From contig NZ_AUDO01000022.1 in the NCBI RefSeq assembly GCF_000425505.1, positions 1 to 55,772 of the forward strand: DNA of 55,772 bases, read 5' to 3'. The translations under genes were made by a program, and so were the position numbers. Source of the DNA: Flavobacterium frigidarium DSM 17623. Lineage in GTDB: Bacteria; Bacteroidota; Bacteroidia; Flavobacteriales; Flavobacteriaceae. Below, in pieces: positions 17,103-26,164 of the stretch. The notes beneath the pieces are model-generated. The model did not search any database. It was not told where the DNA came from and worked only from the letters and a program-made list of their open reading frames with translations. Every line of letters begins with the position of its first letter. Position 1 is the first letter of the stretch.

Positions 17103-19862
17103 ATGAAACTTAAACTATTCATTTTAACACTTTTTATCAGTACGCTAAGCTTTGCACAAACTAAAGGTACTTTAACAGGAACCATTACTGATAAGGATTC
17201 TAATAATGAAACACTGCCGTTTGCAAATGTTTTACTTAAAGGTACGCCAATTAATGCAACAACAGATATTGATGGAAAATATAGCTTTAACGCTCCTGCT
17301 GGAAATTACACATTACAGTTTAGTTTTATAGGATACGAATCTATTGAAGTCCCAGTAACAGTAAAGGCGGGGGAAACTACTACTTACAATCAAGCATTAG
17401 GCTCATCAGGTTATAAACTTGAAGATGTAGTAATTACAACAAACACCAACAGACAAAAAGAAACTGCTTTATTACTGGACCAAAAAAATGCTGTTGAGAT
17501 CAAGCAATCGATTGGTGCTCAAGAGTTATCAAGAAAAGGGGTTAGTGATGTAGCTTCGGCTGTTACTAAAGTAAGTGGGGTATCTAGACAAGAAGGATCA
17601 GGAAGTGTTTTTGTGAGAGGTTTAGGAGACCGTTACAATGTTACTACTTTAAACGGTTTACCACTGCCATCAAACAACCCTAAAAACAAAAATATTTTAT
17701 TGGATATCTTTTCGACAGATATTGTAGAATCTGTGGGAATTAGTAAAACTTTTGAATCTCAAAATTATGCTGATTTTGCCGGAGCAAATGTGGATATCGT
17801 ATCAAAGAAAATGACTGGTTCACCTTTCATTCAAGTAGGTCTAGGTTTAGGCACAAACACAAACGTAGCTAAACTTGATAATTTCTATTTGCAAGATGGC
17901 CCTTCTTACTTTGGTTTTAACAAAATTAGTGCACCAAATAATCCTTTGTTACCATACAATTATAGCAATAGTTGGGATAGACAAGAAAGAAAGAACACTT
18001 TAAATAATAATATCTCGTTATCTGCAGGTAAAAAATTCGACGTAGGTGCTAACAGTTCTATCAGCGCCTTTGTTACTGCTGGATTCGATGCTGAAAACAG
18101 ATACAGTGAGGGAATTTACAGAACAACCATTACAGCACAAGGTGCGGCCAATACTGATTTGTTTAGAAAATCATATCAGTTCAATACCAACTCTACTATA
18201 ATGGGTACAGCTGATTACAAAATCAACAGAAACAATTCTATATTATTCACTACTTTATTTTTGAACTCTACTACACAAGATTATAGTGAGTATGAAGGAT
18301 TCAACATTGAATTTTCGGGATTAGACCAAATTGGATTTATAAAACGTGGAACTTTCGATAAAACACAATTAATTGTAAACCAATTATTAGGAAAGCACAA
18401 ATACAACGAAAGGATTACAGCAAATTGGAGTCTTGGATACAGCATATTAGACAACACTATTCCAGACCGTATGCAAAATACTTTTGTTCCTTCAAGTGAT
18501 GGATCAACAGATTATACTTTTTTCAAAAATTCAAGTATAAATAATCACCGTTATTACCAAGGTTTGACTGAAAAAGAATGGTCAGCAAATATTTCAGGTT
18601 CGTATAATTTTGATAAAGTAGACGAAGATACTTTTAAAGGTAAAGTAACTCTTGGTTACTCGGGTAAAATGAAAACAGTTGATTTTGATTCACAACAATA
18701 TTCTTTTTTTCCAGAAACAAATAAGACACTTTTTTCAAAAGACGAATTTAATAACACCGATCAATATTTAAATAGCACCAATTTTGATTTAGCTGCAGGT
18801 GATAGTTCAAGTAAATTGTCTCAATTTTATAATGGACATTTAAATATTCACTCTGTATATGGAAATGCATTATATAATTTTAGCGATAAATTATCTGTAT
18901 TGTTGGGTGGTAGATTTGAGCAAATTGAACAATATGTTTACTATATCAGTTTAGATGCTCCTGACGGAATTGGTTCAACTTATGCTCCTGTAAAGTTTTT
19001 ACCTAGTATCATCGCAAAATACAAGTTGAATGACAAACAAAATTTAAAATTTGCAGCTAGTAATACTTATACTTTACCACAATTTAAAGAGAAGGTAAAA
19101 ATTCTATTCCAGGAAGTAGGACAAAGTTATGAGGGAAACGACAAGCTGTATGCATCTACTAATTATAACGCTGATTTAAGTTGGGAATTATACCCTTCAA
19201 ATGATGAGATCCTATCGGTTACTGCTTTTGGTAAATTAATACAAAACCCTATTAATGAAATGTACACTAACTCTTCTTCAGGTAATATTACTTGGGCAAA
19301 TACAGGAGATAATGCAGTGGTAACAGGAATAGAATTAGAATTAAGAAAGAATATTTACACAACTTCAGATGTAAATAATTTGAAAGAAAAATTAAGTTTT
19401 GGATTTAATGGTTCTTACATGTATCAAAATATGGACTTAAGTAATGCAAAAGTTTTAAGCGAAAATGGTTTTGGTGCCAACTTTACTTATAAAAATTCTA
19501 AGCTTTCTGGAGCAGCTGATTTTTTAGCAAATGCAGATGTATCATTTAACAAAGAGTTTAACAATGATAAAGACATTACAGCAACTGTTACCTATGCACA
19601 CGTTTCTGATAAACTAGCAGTAATAGGAACTTCAGAAAGAGGAAATCTTATTGATAAATCTGTAGGTAGATTAGACTTGATTATAAAATCAAATCTTTCT
19701 AAAAAATTAAACTTAGGATTATCATATAAAAACATTTTAAATCCGGTTTATCAAAGATTCACAGATCAAAGTAATGCTCCTTTAATTAAAACAGCTGACG
19801 TACTAGCTAGCTCTTATAAAATAGGTTCTAACTTAAGCTTATCACTAACTTATAAGTTCTAA
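17103..19862 (+). CDS. TonB-dependent receptor with carboxypeptidase-like N-terminal domain
   Basis: A 919-residue protein: signal peptide (about 1-19, ending LSFAQ), CarboxypepD_reg-like domain (about 22-110), TonB plug (about 120-235; VFVRGLGDRYNVTTLNGLPLPS) and a 22-strand-type barrel ending in SLSLTYKF. It carries a substrate across the outer membrane with TonB energy. There is no SusD partner, so it is not a SusCD glycan system. It is divergent from phoB and has a candidate Pho box, which suggests uptake of a phosphorus compound or a cofactor needed in phosphate stress; the substrate is unknown. A strong terminator follows. Confidence 0.9.
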   Translation: MKLKLFILTLFISTLSFAQTKGTLTGTITDKDSNNETLPFANVLLKGTPINATTDIDGKYSFNAPAGNYTLQFSFIGYESIEVPVTVKAGETTTYNQALGSSGYKLEDVVITTNTNRQKETALLLDQKNAVEIKQSIGAQELSRKGVSDVASAVTKVSGVSRQEGSGSVFVRGLGDRYNVTTLNGLPLPSNNPKNKNILLDIFSTDIVESVGISKTFESQNYADFAGANVDIVSKKMTGSPFIQVGLGLGTNTNVAKLDNFYLQDGPSYFGFNKISAPNNPLLPYNYSNSWDRQERKNTLNNNISLSAGKKFDVGANSSISAFVTAGFDAENRYSEGIYRTTITAQGAANTDLFRKSYQFNTNSTIMGTADYKINRNNSILFTTLFLNSTTQDYSEYEGFNIEFSGLDQIGFIKRGTFDKTQLIVNQLLGKHKYNERITANWSLGYSILDNTIPDRMQNTFVPSSDGSTDYTFFKNSSINNHRYYQGLTEKEWSANISGSYNFDKVDEDTFKGKVTLGYSGKMKTVDFDSQQYSFFPETNKTLFSKDEFNNTDQYLNSTNFDLAAGDSSSKLSQFYNGHLNIHSVYGNALYNFSDKLSVLLGGRFEQIEQYVYYISLDAPDGIGSTYAPVKFLPSIIAKYKLNDKQNLKFAASNTYTLPQFKEKVKILFQEVGQSYEGNDKLYASTNYNADLSWELYPSNDEILSVTAFGKLIQNPINEMYTNSSSGNITWANTGDNAVVTGIELELRKNIYTTSDVNNLKEKLSFGFNGSYMYQNMDLSNAKVLSENGFGANFTYKNSKLSGAADFLANADVSFNKEFNNDKDITATVTYAHVSDKLAVIGTSERGNLIDKSVGRLDLIIKSNLSKKLNLGLSYKNILNPVYQRFTDQSNAPLIKTADVLASSYKIGSNLSLSLTYKF

Positions 19863-19884
19863 TAAAAACTTAAAAAAGAATACA

Positions 19885-19920
19885 AGAAGAGGCAGTTGAA
19901 GCAATTCAACTGCCTCTTCT
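19885..19920 (+). terminator. Terminator of the TonB receptor gene
   Basis: A perfect 16-bp stem (AGAAGAGGCAGTTGAA / TTCAACTGCCTCTTCT) closed by a GCAA tetraloop and followed by T-rich sequence. Confidence 0.92.
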
Positions 19921-19979
19921 TATTTATTAGAATTTGGTGTAAATTTAATGTTAATCAAACCTTTGAATTAATTACAATC

Positions 19980-20036
19980 CTTAACAGCAAAGTAATAATC
20001 GCTTAACTTGATAAAAACAGTAATCACCTTTCTTTG
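19980..20036 (+). promoter_or_regulatory. Candidate Pho box array and promoter of the beta-helix lipoprotein
   Basis: Four 7-mers with an 11-bp period occur: CTTAACA (19980), AGTAATA (19991), CTTAACT (20002) and AAAAACA (20013). They are followed 9 bp later by TTTCTTTG (20029-20036), one mismatch from TAnnTTTG. The first and third copies are near-perfect. Confidence 0.5.
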
Positions 20037-20071
20037 TGGTGTCAAAAAACATAAACAAAATTAAAGAAAAA

Positions 20072-21190
20072 ATGAAAAAATCAATTTTAGCAATTTTATC
20101 AGTAGTGACTATTGCATTTACAAGCTGTACGAGTGATAGCCCAGAAGTAACTCCATCAACTTCATTTGATTTGAAAGTAGATGATTTAAAAGGTGATATT
20201 ACAAATAACGAAACGGTAACTCTTGACGCAACAAAAACATACACATTAACTGGAGGGTTAATCGTAAGATCTGGTGCTTCATTAATAATTCCTGCAGGAA
20301 CAACAATCAAATCTGACCCAACAGCTGACGGAGAAAAAGCAAAAACAATTTTCATCGCTGTAGAAAGAGGTGCAAAAATTTTCGTAAACGGTACTTCTAC
20401 TAAACCAGTAGTAATGACATCAGGTAAAGCAACTCCTACTGAAGGAAACTGGGGTGGATTAATTATCTGTGGTGACGCAAAAGTAAACACTGGAGATAAC
20501 GGAACATCTGAAGTAGGTGGATTATTATACGGTGGTAATAATAATGACGATAATTCTGGAAAAATCAACTACTTAAAAATTTCTTACACTGGATCTAAAT
20601 TTAGCGATAGTAAAGAATACAACGGAGTATCTTTCTTTGGAGTAGGTAGAGGAACGGAAGTTTCTAACATTTATACTTTTGAAAGTGGAGATGATGCAGT
20701 TGAATTTTTTGGAGGTGCAGTAAATGCAACTAACCTTGTATTAATTAACTCTTATGATGATTCATTAGATTTCGCAGATGGATACATTGGAACAATCAGC
20801 AATGTTTATATCAGCGGTATTTCGTTTGGAGGAATTGAAGGTTCAAACAATGGTCAGAACGACATAGCTTTACCAATGACTGATGCTAAATTATCTAACA
20901 TCTCAATTGTAAAAGGAACAGCTACTAAATTTACAGCTTCAGAAAAAGCAATCAACTTTAAAGAAGGTGGTGGGAAACAAACTTACACTAACTTATTTGT
21001 TGACGGAATCGATGTATTTGCTAAACTAGACGCTAATTCAGGTGCAACTGCAAGAATTGCAGCAGGAGAATTTAAAGTAAATGGCTTAAACTTTGTAACA
21101 GCTAACAATCTTACATCATTTTACGTTACTACTCAAACTGGTGCAGGTGCAGGTGCAAACTTACCTACTTGGGCAGACTGGACTAAATAA
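20072..21190 (+). CDS. Lipoprotein, right-handed beta-helix-like, unknown function
   Basis: The protein has 372 residues from the ATG at 20072; an upstream in-frame GTG at 20036 lies in the -7 box and is rejected. A lipoprotein signal ends at Cys19 (AFTSC). The mature part has repeating short strands with G, N and D turns (GGLIVRSGASLIIPAGTTI, NWGGLIICGDAKVNTG, DDAVEFFGGAVNATNLVLINSYDDSLDFADG), as in right-handed beta-helices. I do not recognise a catalytic motif. It follows the TonB receptor but has its own promoter with repeats like those of pstS. I infer a surface or periplasmic protein induced by low phosphate, possibly the receptor's partner. Confidence 0.8.
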   Translation: MKKSILAILSVVTIAFTSCTSDSPEVTPSTSFDLKVDDLKGDITNNETVTLDATKTYTLTGGLIVRSGASLIIPAGTTIKSDPTADGEKAKTIFIAVERGAKIFVNGTSTKPVVMTSGKATPTEGNWGGLIICGDAKVNTGDNGTSEVGGLLYGGNNNDDNSGKINYLKISYTGSKFSDSKEYNGVSFFGVGRGTEVSNIYTFESGDDAVEFFGGAVNATNLVLINSYDDSLDFADGYIGTISNVYISGISFGGIEGSNNGQNDIALPMTDAKLSNISIVKGTATKFTASEKAINFKEGGGKQTYTNLFVDGIDVFAKLDANSGATARIAAGEFKVNGLNFVTANNLTSFYVTTQTGAGAGANLPTWADWTK

Positions 21191-21212
21191 TTAAAATCTA
21201 TAACTGATAATT

Positions 21213-21238
21213 AAACACCCTATTAAACGAAGGGTGTT
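21213..21238 (+). terminator. Terminator of the beta-helix lipoprotein gene
   Basis: The stem AACACCCT / AGGGTGTT with a loop of about 9 nt is followed by a run of T residues. Confidence 0.88.
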
Positions 21239-21286
21239 TTTTTTTGGTATAGTATTTGTTTTTTGTATATTTACTTATCAAAAAAT

Positions 21287-21631
21287 ATGCTGATGGCACA
21301 AAAATACTTTTATAAATTCTTTTTATTGGTTTTTTTCTGGACGCTAAGCAGCAATGCTCAAGAGGGCAAAATCCAACCTAGAACACAACAGGCCGCTGTA
21401 ATAGAAGGCTTAAATGTGTACCCTAATCCTGTGACTAATGGCAAAGTCTATATTGCCACAAAAAACGATACGAATAAGGAAATAATAATATTTGACTTGT
21501 TAGGCAAGATGGTTATGCAGGCCACGATTAATGGTCGTGAATTAAATGTAAGTGCACTAAGCCCAGGCATCTATATTATTAAAATCAATGAAATGAATGC
21601 CACAGCAACTAGAAAATTAATTATAAGGTAA
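21287..21631 (+). CDS. Small secreted protein consisting mainly of a T9SS sorting domain
   Basis: From the ATG at 21287 the protein has 114 residues (112 from the ATG at 21293). A signal peptide ends at SSNAQ. After a spacer of about 18 residues comes a complete type A T9SS sorting domain: LNVYPNPVTNGKVYI, IIIFDLLGKMVMQ, and the closing LSPGIYIIKINE...RKLIIR. Normally this domain is the tail of a large cargo; here there is no cargo. It lies between two terminators, so it is probably transcribed alone. A function as adaptor, anchor or decoy is speculation. The family call is solid; the frame start is less so. Confidence 0.85.
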   Translation: MLMAQKYFYKFFLLVFFWTLSSNAQEGKIQPRTQQAAVIEGLNVYPNPVTNGKVYIATKNDTNKEIIIFDLLGKMVMQATINGRELNVSALSPGIYIIKINEMNATATRKLIIR

Positions 21632-21657
21632 AGACATTTCATACACTATAACAACAG

Positions 21658-21678
21658 AGCCCCTATTATTTAGGGGCT
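21658..21678 (+). terminator. Terminator of the sorting-domain gene
   Basis: The stem AGCCCCTA / TAGGGGCT with a 5-nt loop is followed by six T residues. Confidence 0.88.
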
Positions 21679-21736
21679 TTTTTCATATTAGCCTAAGCCG
21701 AAATTAACCAACAACAAGTTCGAAAAATTAATACCT

Positions 21737-22732
21737 TTGCAAAAAAAAGTTTTGATTACTCCCACAGACATCTTCACTATTTCCAGTCAGAAACAATTTG
21801 AAAAAATAGCCTTAAAAGTTTTCAGGCACCAGTATGAGAACAATAAAGTCTATAATAACTTTTGCAAATTATTAAACACTGATGTTGGGCGTGTAAAAAG
21901 TATACAACAAATCCCATTTTTACCCATTCAGTTTTTCAAGAGTCACGAGGTCGTTTCTAATAACGATCCCGTTCAAGCAACTTTTTCTAGTAGTGGGACC
22001 ACAGGAATGATTACTAGTAAACATTTAGTGACCAATGTTTCAATATATGAGGAAAGCTACCGCAAGGGTTTTGCCGACTTTTATGGAAACATCGAAGATT
22101 ATGTTGTACTAGCTCTCTTGCCCTCTTATTTGGAGCGCGACGGCTCGTCTTTAATCTACATGGTTGAAGATTTAATTAAGCTATCTAACCGCCCTGAAAG
22201 TGGGTTCTATTTACACAATCATGACGAACTTATAAAAAACCTGATTGCCTTAGATAACGCTGGCCAAAATGTAATTTTGATTGGAGTTACTTATGCCCTG
22301 CTTGATTTAATTGAGAAACAAAAATTCCAATTAAAGAATACCATTATCATGGAGACAGGCGGAATGAAAGGGAAGCGAAAAGAAATGATTCGTGAGGAAT
22401 TACACGAGCAATTATGCGCAGGTTTTGGCGTGACAGCCATCCATTCAGAATACGGAATGACCGAACTACTTTCTCAAGCTTACTCCCTAGGTGAAGGAAT
22501 ATTCGAATGCCCTTCTTGGATCCAAATTTTATTAAGAGATACCGAAGACGCCCTAAGCTATATTGGTACGGGGAAAACCGGTGGAATCAATGTGATTGAT
22601 TTGGCTAACATTAATTCGTGCTCCTTTATTGCCACCCAAGATTTAGGTAAAAAATATGCCAACAATTCTTTTGAGGTTCTAGGACGTTTTGATAATTCTG
22701 ATATACGTGGGTGTAATTTGATGGTTTTGTAA
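21737..22732 (+). CDS. LuxE/PaaK-like acyl-activating or acyl-transfer enzyme
   Basis: The protein has about 326-331 residues and belongs to the LuxE (acyl-protein synthetase) branch of the adenylate-forming superfamily. The P-loop-like ATFSSSGTTGMITSKH is near residues 80-95; later MTELLSQAYS and a C-terminal GRFDNSDIRGCN match the AMP-binding and hinge motifs. It likely activates an acyl group as an adenylate; the substrate is unknown. The longest frame begins with TTG at 21737, inside a perfect -7 box TACCTTTG (21732-21739), so translation more likely starts at TTG 21752. It stands alone between terminators. Confidence 0.82.
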   Translation: MQKKVLITPTDIFTISSQKQFEKIALKVFRHQYENNKVYNNFCKLLNTDVGRVKSIQQIPFLPIQFFKSHEVVSNNDPVQATFSSSGTTGMITSKHLVTNVSIYEESYRKGFADFYGNIEDYVVLALLPSYLERDGSSLIYMVEDLIKLSNRPESGFYLHNHDELIKNLIALDNAGQNVILIGVTYALLDLIEKQKFQLKNTIIMETGGMKGKRKEMIREELHEQLCAGFGVTAIHSEYGMTELLSQAYSLGEGIFECPSWIQILLRDTEDALSYIGTGKTGGINVIDLANINSCSFIATQDLGKKYANNSFEVLGRFDNSDIRGCNLMVL

Positions 22733-22893
22733 TCACCATTTTAGGAGTAGACCTTTAATTTTTAAAAGACCATCTCCCCCGCTATACATTACAATCTCAA
22801 GAGCTGAACACCAGCACTTGAGGATTTTCATTATTATCGGGACTAAATAACACCTCTATATTATTTCAAGAACCATAAAAAATCGCTTATACT

Positions 22894-22927
22894 AAAAATG
22901 CCTCATTTATTAAAATGAGGCATTTTT
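22894..22927. terminator. Bidirectional terminator between the luxE-like gene and tyrS
   Basis: A perfect 15-bp stem (AAAAATGCCTCATTT / AAATGAGGCATTTTT) with a 4-nt loop lies between convergent genes. Confidence 0.9.
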
Positions 22928-22949
22928 TATATTCTATTATATCATCTAG

Positions 22950-24242
22950 TTATACTACACGCACAACAAAATAATTTTTCTTTCCACTTTGTAACAATAC
23001 AAATTGGTTGTTGATCAAATCATTAGTTGATAACACAAAATCCTCTTTGATTTTATCTCTATTCACCGAAATTGAATTAGCAGTCAACGCTCTTCTTGCT
23101 TCTCCATTCGATTTAAAAAATCCTGTTTTATCATTTAGAACAGTGATGATTTCGATTCCTGCTTCTACTTCGTTTCTAGCAATTTCAGCCTGAGGAACTC
23201 CGTCAAAAACTTCTAAGAAAGTTGCCTCATCTAATTGTTTTAAATCATCAGCTGTGGCATTCCCAAAAAGAATATTCGATGCTTTAATAGCATTTTCTAA
23301 ATCTAGTTCAGAGTGTGCCATGATCGTCACTTCTTCTGCTAAACGTCGTTGTAATATACGTAAATGTGGTGCTTCTTGATGTTCTGCTATCAAAGCAGCT
23401 ATCGTTTCTTTACTTAAAAATGTAAATATTTTAATGTATTTCTCAGCATCAACATCAGAAGTGTTCAACCAGTATTGATAGAATTTATATGGTGACGTAC
23501 GCTTGGCATCAAGCCAGATATTTCCACCTTCTGATTTACCAAATTTAGTTCCGTCTGCCTTAGTGATTAGAGGACAAGTCAAAGCATATGCTTTTCCACC
23601 TTCTTTTCTTCTTACTAACTCTGTTCCTGTTGTAATATTTCCCCATTGGTCAGAACCTCCCATTTGTAAGGTACAGTTCTTCTCTTTGTATAAGTGCATG
23701 AAATCATATCCTTGAACTAATTGATAGGTAAACTCAGTAAAAGACATTCCCTCAGCAGCATCAGAAGACAAACGTTTTTTTACAGATTCCTTAGACATCA
23801 TATAATTCACAGTAATGTGCTTACCGATATCACGAATAAAATCTAAAAACGAAATCTCTTTCATCCAGTCGTAATTATTCACTAATTCAGCTGCATTGGG
23901 AGCATCTGAAGTGAAATCTAAAAACCGACTCAATTGCGCCTTGATAGCCTCCTGATTATGTCTTAGTGTAGCCTCGTCTAATAAATTTCTCTCATTCGAC
24001 TTTCCTGATGGATCACCAATCATTCCAGTAGCTCCTCCTACAAGTGCCAATGGCTTGTGACCAGCAATTTGAAAGTGTTTTAAAAGCATAACACCAACTA
24101 AATGTCCTATATGCAATGAATCTGCAGTTGGGTCGATACCCACATATGCCACACGCATTTGTTCCATCAAATGTTCTTCTGTGCCTGGCATAACATCGTG
24201 GAGCATTCCTCTCCAAGTTACTTCTTCAATAAAATTTTTCAT
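22950..24242 (-). CDS. tyrS: Tyrosyl-tRNA synthetase
   Basis: The protein has 430 residues from the ATG at 24242 ([14 protein letters not shown]). It is a class I synthetase with HIGH at residues 44-47 ([10 protein letters not shown]), the tyrosine-specific [10 protein letters not shown] stretch, a KFGKS signature loop and a C-terminal S4-like RNA-binding domain (about 365-430, [13 protein letters not shown]). It charges tRNA-Tyr. A longer frame goes 16 codons upstream but crosses the promoter at 24264, so I rejected it. Length and motifs are normal. Confidence 0.96.
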   Translation of the reverse strand: MKNFIEEVTWRGMLHDVMPGTEEHLMEQMRVAYVGIDPTADSLHIGHLVGVMLLKHFQIAGHKPLALVGGATGMIGDPSGKSNERNLLDEATLRHNQEAIKAQLSRFLDFTSDAPNAAELVNNYDWMKEISFLDFIRDIGKHITVNYMMSKESVKKRLSSDAAEGMSFTEFTYQLVQGYDFMHLYKEKNCTLQMGGSDQWGNITTGTELVRRKEGGKAYALTCPLITKADGTKFGKSEGGNIWLDAKRTSPYKFYQYWLNTSDVDAEKYIKIFTFLSKETIAALIAEHQEAPHLRILQRRLAEEVTIMAHSELDLENAIKASNILFGNATADDLKQLDEATFLEVFDGVPQAEIARNEVEAGIEIITVLNDKTGFFKSNGEARRALTANSISVNRDKIKEDFVLSTNDLINNQFVLLQSGKKNYFVVRVV

Positions 24243-24263
24243 TCTCGTACGTATAATTTTATG

Positions 24264-24271
24264 CAAATATA
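24264..24271 (-). promoter_or_regulatory. -7 element of tyrS
   Basis: TATATTTG on the minus strand fits TAnnTTTG exactly, 21 bp before the ATG. It supports the shorter start. Confidence 0.65.
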
Positions 24272-24739
24272 AAATATATTGTGGATTCACTAATTTGTTT
24301 GGCTGCTTTATCTAAAAAAACAATAATTCACGCTTAATAAAGTCTGAAAGCGAATACTTAAATAGATAATTTACGACGCAAAAAAAGCAGATTGATTCAA
24401 TCCAGTAGCCAGCTATAAACATATTTTTCTCATATTTATTAAATAGGTAAATCAAAAGTTAATTAACGATCATAACGCTTCGTAGGTTCAAATAATTCTC
24501 AATTTAAGTAGACTATAATCAAATGTCTAACAAAGTTTAATTAGCCAATAACTTGTTAAATCTAAGTTAAATTAACTTGTGTGAATTTGTAATCTAATTT
24601 ATATTTTAACATATTTATAGAGAATAAGCAAACGAAAGGTGAAGTTTGTGTTTTAGAATAGTGTTAGAATTACACAATAAGAAGAAAACTGCCAATTATA
24701 ACAAATTCAACTCCAAGATGCTTTCAAATACTCAATAAA
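24272..24739. other. Intergenic region between tyrS and the GLPGLI operon
   Basis: About 470 bp with no convincing coding frame. The first part is AT-rich and featureless to my eye. Around 24555-24589 there is a candidate promoter with 11-bp repeats, leaving an unusually long untranslated leader of about 150 nt before the ATG at 24740. I saw no stable hairpin or known riboswitch in that leader. Confidence 0.6.
24555..24589 (+). promoter_or_regulatory. Weak candidate Pho box and promoter of the GLPGLI operon
   Basis: Two identical 7-mers GTTAAAT are separated by 4 bp, then 9 bp, then TGAATTTG, one mismatch from TAnnTTTG. The geometry equals that at pstS, but the repeats are AT-only in their core and could arise by chance. 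Confidence 0.3.
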
Positions 24740-25510
24740 ATGAATATAAAAACAATCGCAGCAATTCTAACAATTGCCAGTCAAAGTTTACTAAATGCTC
24801 AAGTGAGTGTCAAGGTAACTTATGAGCAACAAAATATTTACCCCGATAACTATTGGGAAAAAATCCCGCAGGATTTTCGAGAAAATACTAAAAAACAATT
24901 GACCCAGCCCATTACTTTGAATTTGGTCAATAATGGTGAGGCTTCTCTTATAGTGAGTGAAACTAAAAAACTGAATTTTCCAAGTATGCAGGAAAACAAT
25001 CCAGATGAAAGAAACCTTGGAATAAATATGAAACTAGCTGAAGTCTGGACACACAACGACTTCAACACGAATACAACCACAAAAAAAGTAAAATTAGACA
25101 ATAAGAGTTATTATAGACAGTCCCCATTCGACAATACGATCTATGAGTTTGATCCAACAGTTACAAAAAAAATAGACTCCTACCAATGTAATCTTGCCTA
25201 CTATGTCAGTAAAAAATCTAACGACACCATTAAATATTGGTATGCCAAGGAAATTGCAATCGCAGATGGACCATACGGACCTTCTTCTATTCCCGGTCTT
25301 ATATTAAGATACGAAAATAAATACAGAGTAATCTATGCCACTAAAATTGAATATGCAGATTCAAAATTAGAAATCAAGCCCCTCGATAACAAAATACCTA
25401 TACTATCTAATGACGAATATCTGCAAGCAAAGGCTGAATCACGAAAACCAAAAAACTATGTAGATGAAGATGGGAAAAGGATTGTAAAGAATAGCGTAAT
25501 AATAAAATAA
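24740..25510 (+). CDS. GLPGLI-family secreted protein
   Basis: A 256-residue protein with a signal peptide (about 1-20, ending LLNAQ). It carries the family signature in the form GPYGPSSIPGLILRYEN near residues 178-194, after a conserved IDSYQCNLAYYV and a WYAKEI motif. The family is widespread in Bacteroidota and has no established function. It is the first of three genes with gaps of 1 and 11 bp, followed by a second, diverged GLPGLI-like protein and a TonB-receptor-like barrel. I infer that the two proteins act in the periplasm or at the cell surface together with the barrel. Confidence 0.85.
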   Translation: MNIKTIAAILTIASQSLLNAQVSVKVTYEQQNIYPDNYWEKIPQDFRENTKKQLTQPITLNLVNNGEASLIVSETKKLNFPSMQENNPDERNLGINMKLAEVWTHNDFNTNTTTKKVKLDNKSYYRQSPFDNTIYEFDPTVTKKIDSYQCNLAYYVSKKSNDTIKYWYAKEIAIADGPYGPSSIPGLILRYENKYRVIYATKIEYADSKLEIKPLDNKIPILSNDEYLQAKAESRKPKNYVDEDGKRIVKNSVIIK

Positions 25511-25511
25511 G

Positions 25512-26153
25512 ATGAAGAGTATAAACAGTTTTATTTTCTCACTACTTTGTCTAGGACTGCTAAATGCGCAATCTAATGTCAAAATCACGTTTTCTAATGC
25601 CATAGCTTTAAATATCAAACAACTTGAAAGTGATACACCTGAAGTCGTCAAAAAACATACAATGGAGCGCATTCAAAATATCCGTTTCTTAAGTTACATG
25701 ACTATTGAAGATGAATTGGTTTACTATGAAATAAAATCAAAATCAATAGACAATAAAGAATCTGAAAAGATCGCAACAAGTACCACAAAATATTATATGG
25801 TGCCCTCTATTCAAATAAAGATTCCTGAAGAAAAATACGTAAAGAATAGTAAGGAAAACTCGATAGCATCGTATGTAGATAAGAAATTGCAGAGTGAAAA
25901 ATTACCATCTATCACTTGGAAAAAATCAGGTAAACAAAAGAAAATATTAGGCTATAATTGCTCCGAGGCAAAAGGAATCTTAGAAGGAAAACCGATCTCC
26001 ATATATTATACAACCGAAATAAAAGGAAGTGGTTCACCTGAAAAAATACCTTTTATTAAAGGTGTTATTCTAGAATATACTACTGACAAGCGCTCGGGAG
26101 TTGCTACGAAAGTTGAATTTAATCAACCTAAAATTAAAAATTTTCTCAAATAA
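25512..26153 (+). CDS. Diverged GLPGLI-like secreted protein
   Basis: The protein has 213 residues with a signal peptide (about 1-20, ending LLNAQ). It resembles the preceding gene: ILGYNCSEAKGILEG corresponds to the YQCNLAYY segment, IYYTTEI to WYAKEI, and IPFIKGVILEY stands where the SIPGLILRY signature is expected, so the GLPGLI core is degraded to FIKGVIL. It is probably an old tandem duplicate. Its start lies 1 bp after the previous stop, and the next gene starts 11 bp after its stop, indicating one operon. Confidence 0.78.
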   Translation: MKSINSFIFSLLCLGLLNAQSNVKITFSNAIALNIKQLESDTPEVVKKHTMERIQNIRFLSYMTIEDELVYYEIKSKSIDNKESEKIATSTTKYYMVPSIQIKIPEEKYVKNSKENSIASYVDKKLQSEKLPSITWKKSGKQKKILGYNCSEAKGILEGKPISIYYTTEIKGSGSPEKIPFIKGVILEYTTDKRSGVATKVEFNQPKIKNFLK

Positions 26154-26164
26154 TCAATAGCCTA

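Noticed and set aside
17103..21190. SusC/SusD-type glycan uptake pair
   Set aside because: The lipoprotein lacks the helical TPR-like pattern of SusD and looks like a beta-helix; the receptor lacks SusC hallmarks.
24013..24216. 67-codon frame with many Cys and Arg on the tyrS strand
   Set aside because: It is a shifted frame inside the intact tyrS gene.
24600..24739. Riboswitch in the long leader of the GLPGLI operon
   Set aside because: I saw no stable paired stems or known aptamer core in this AT-rich stretch.
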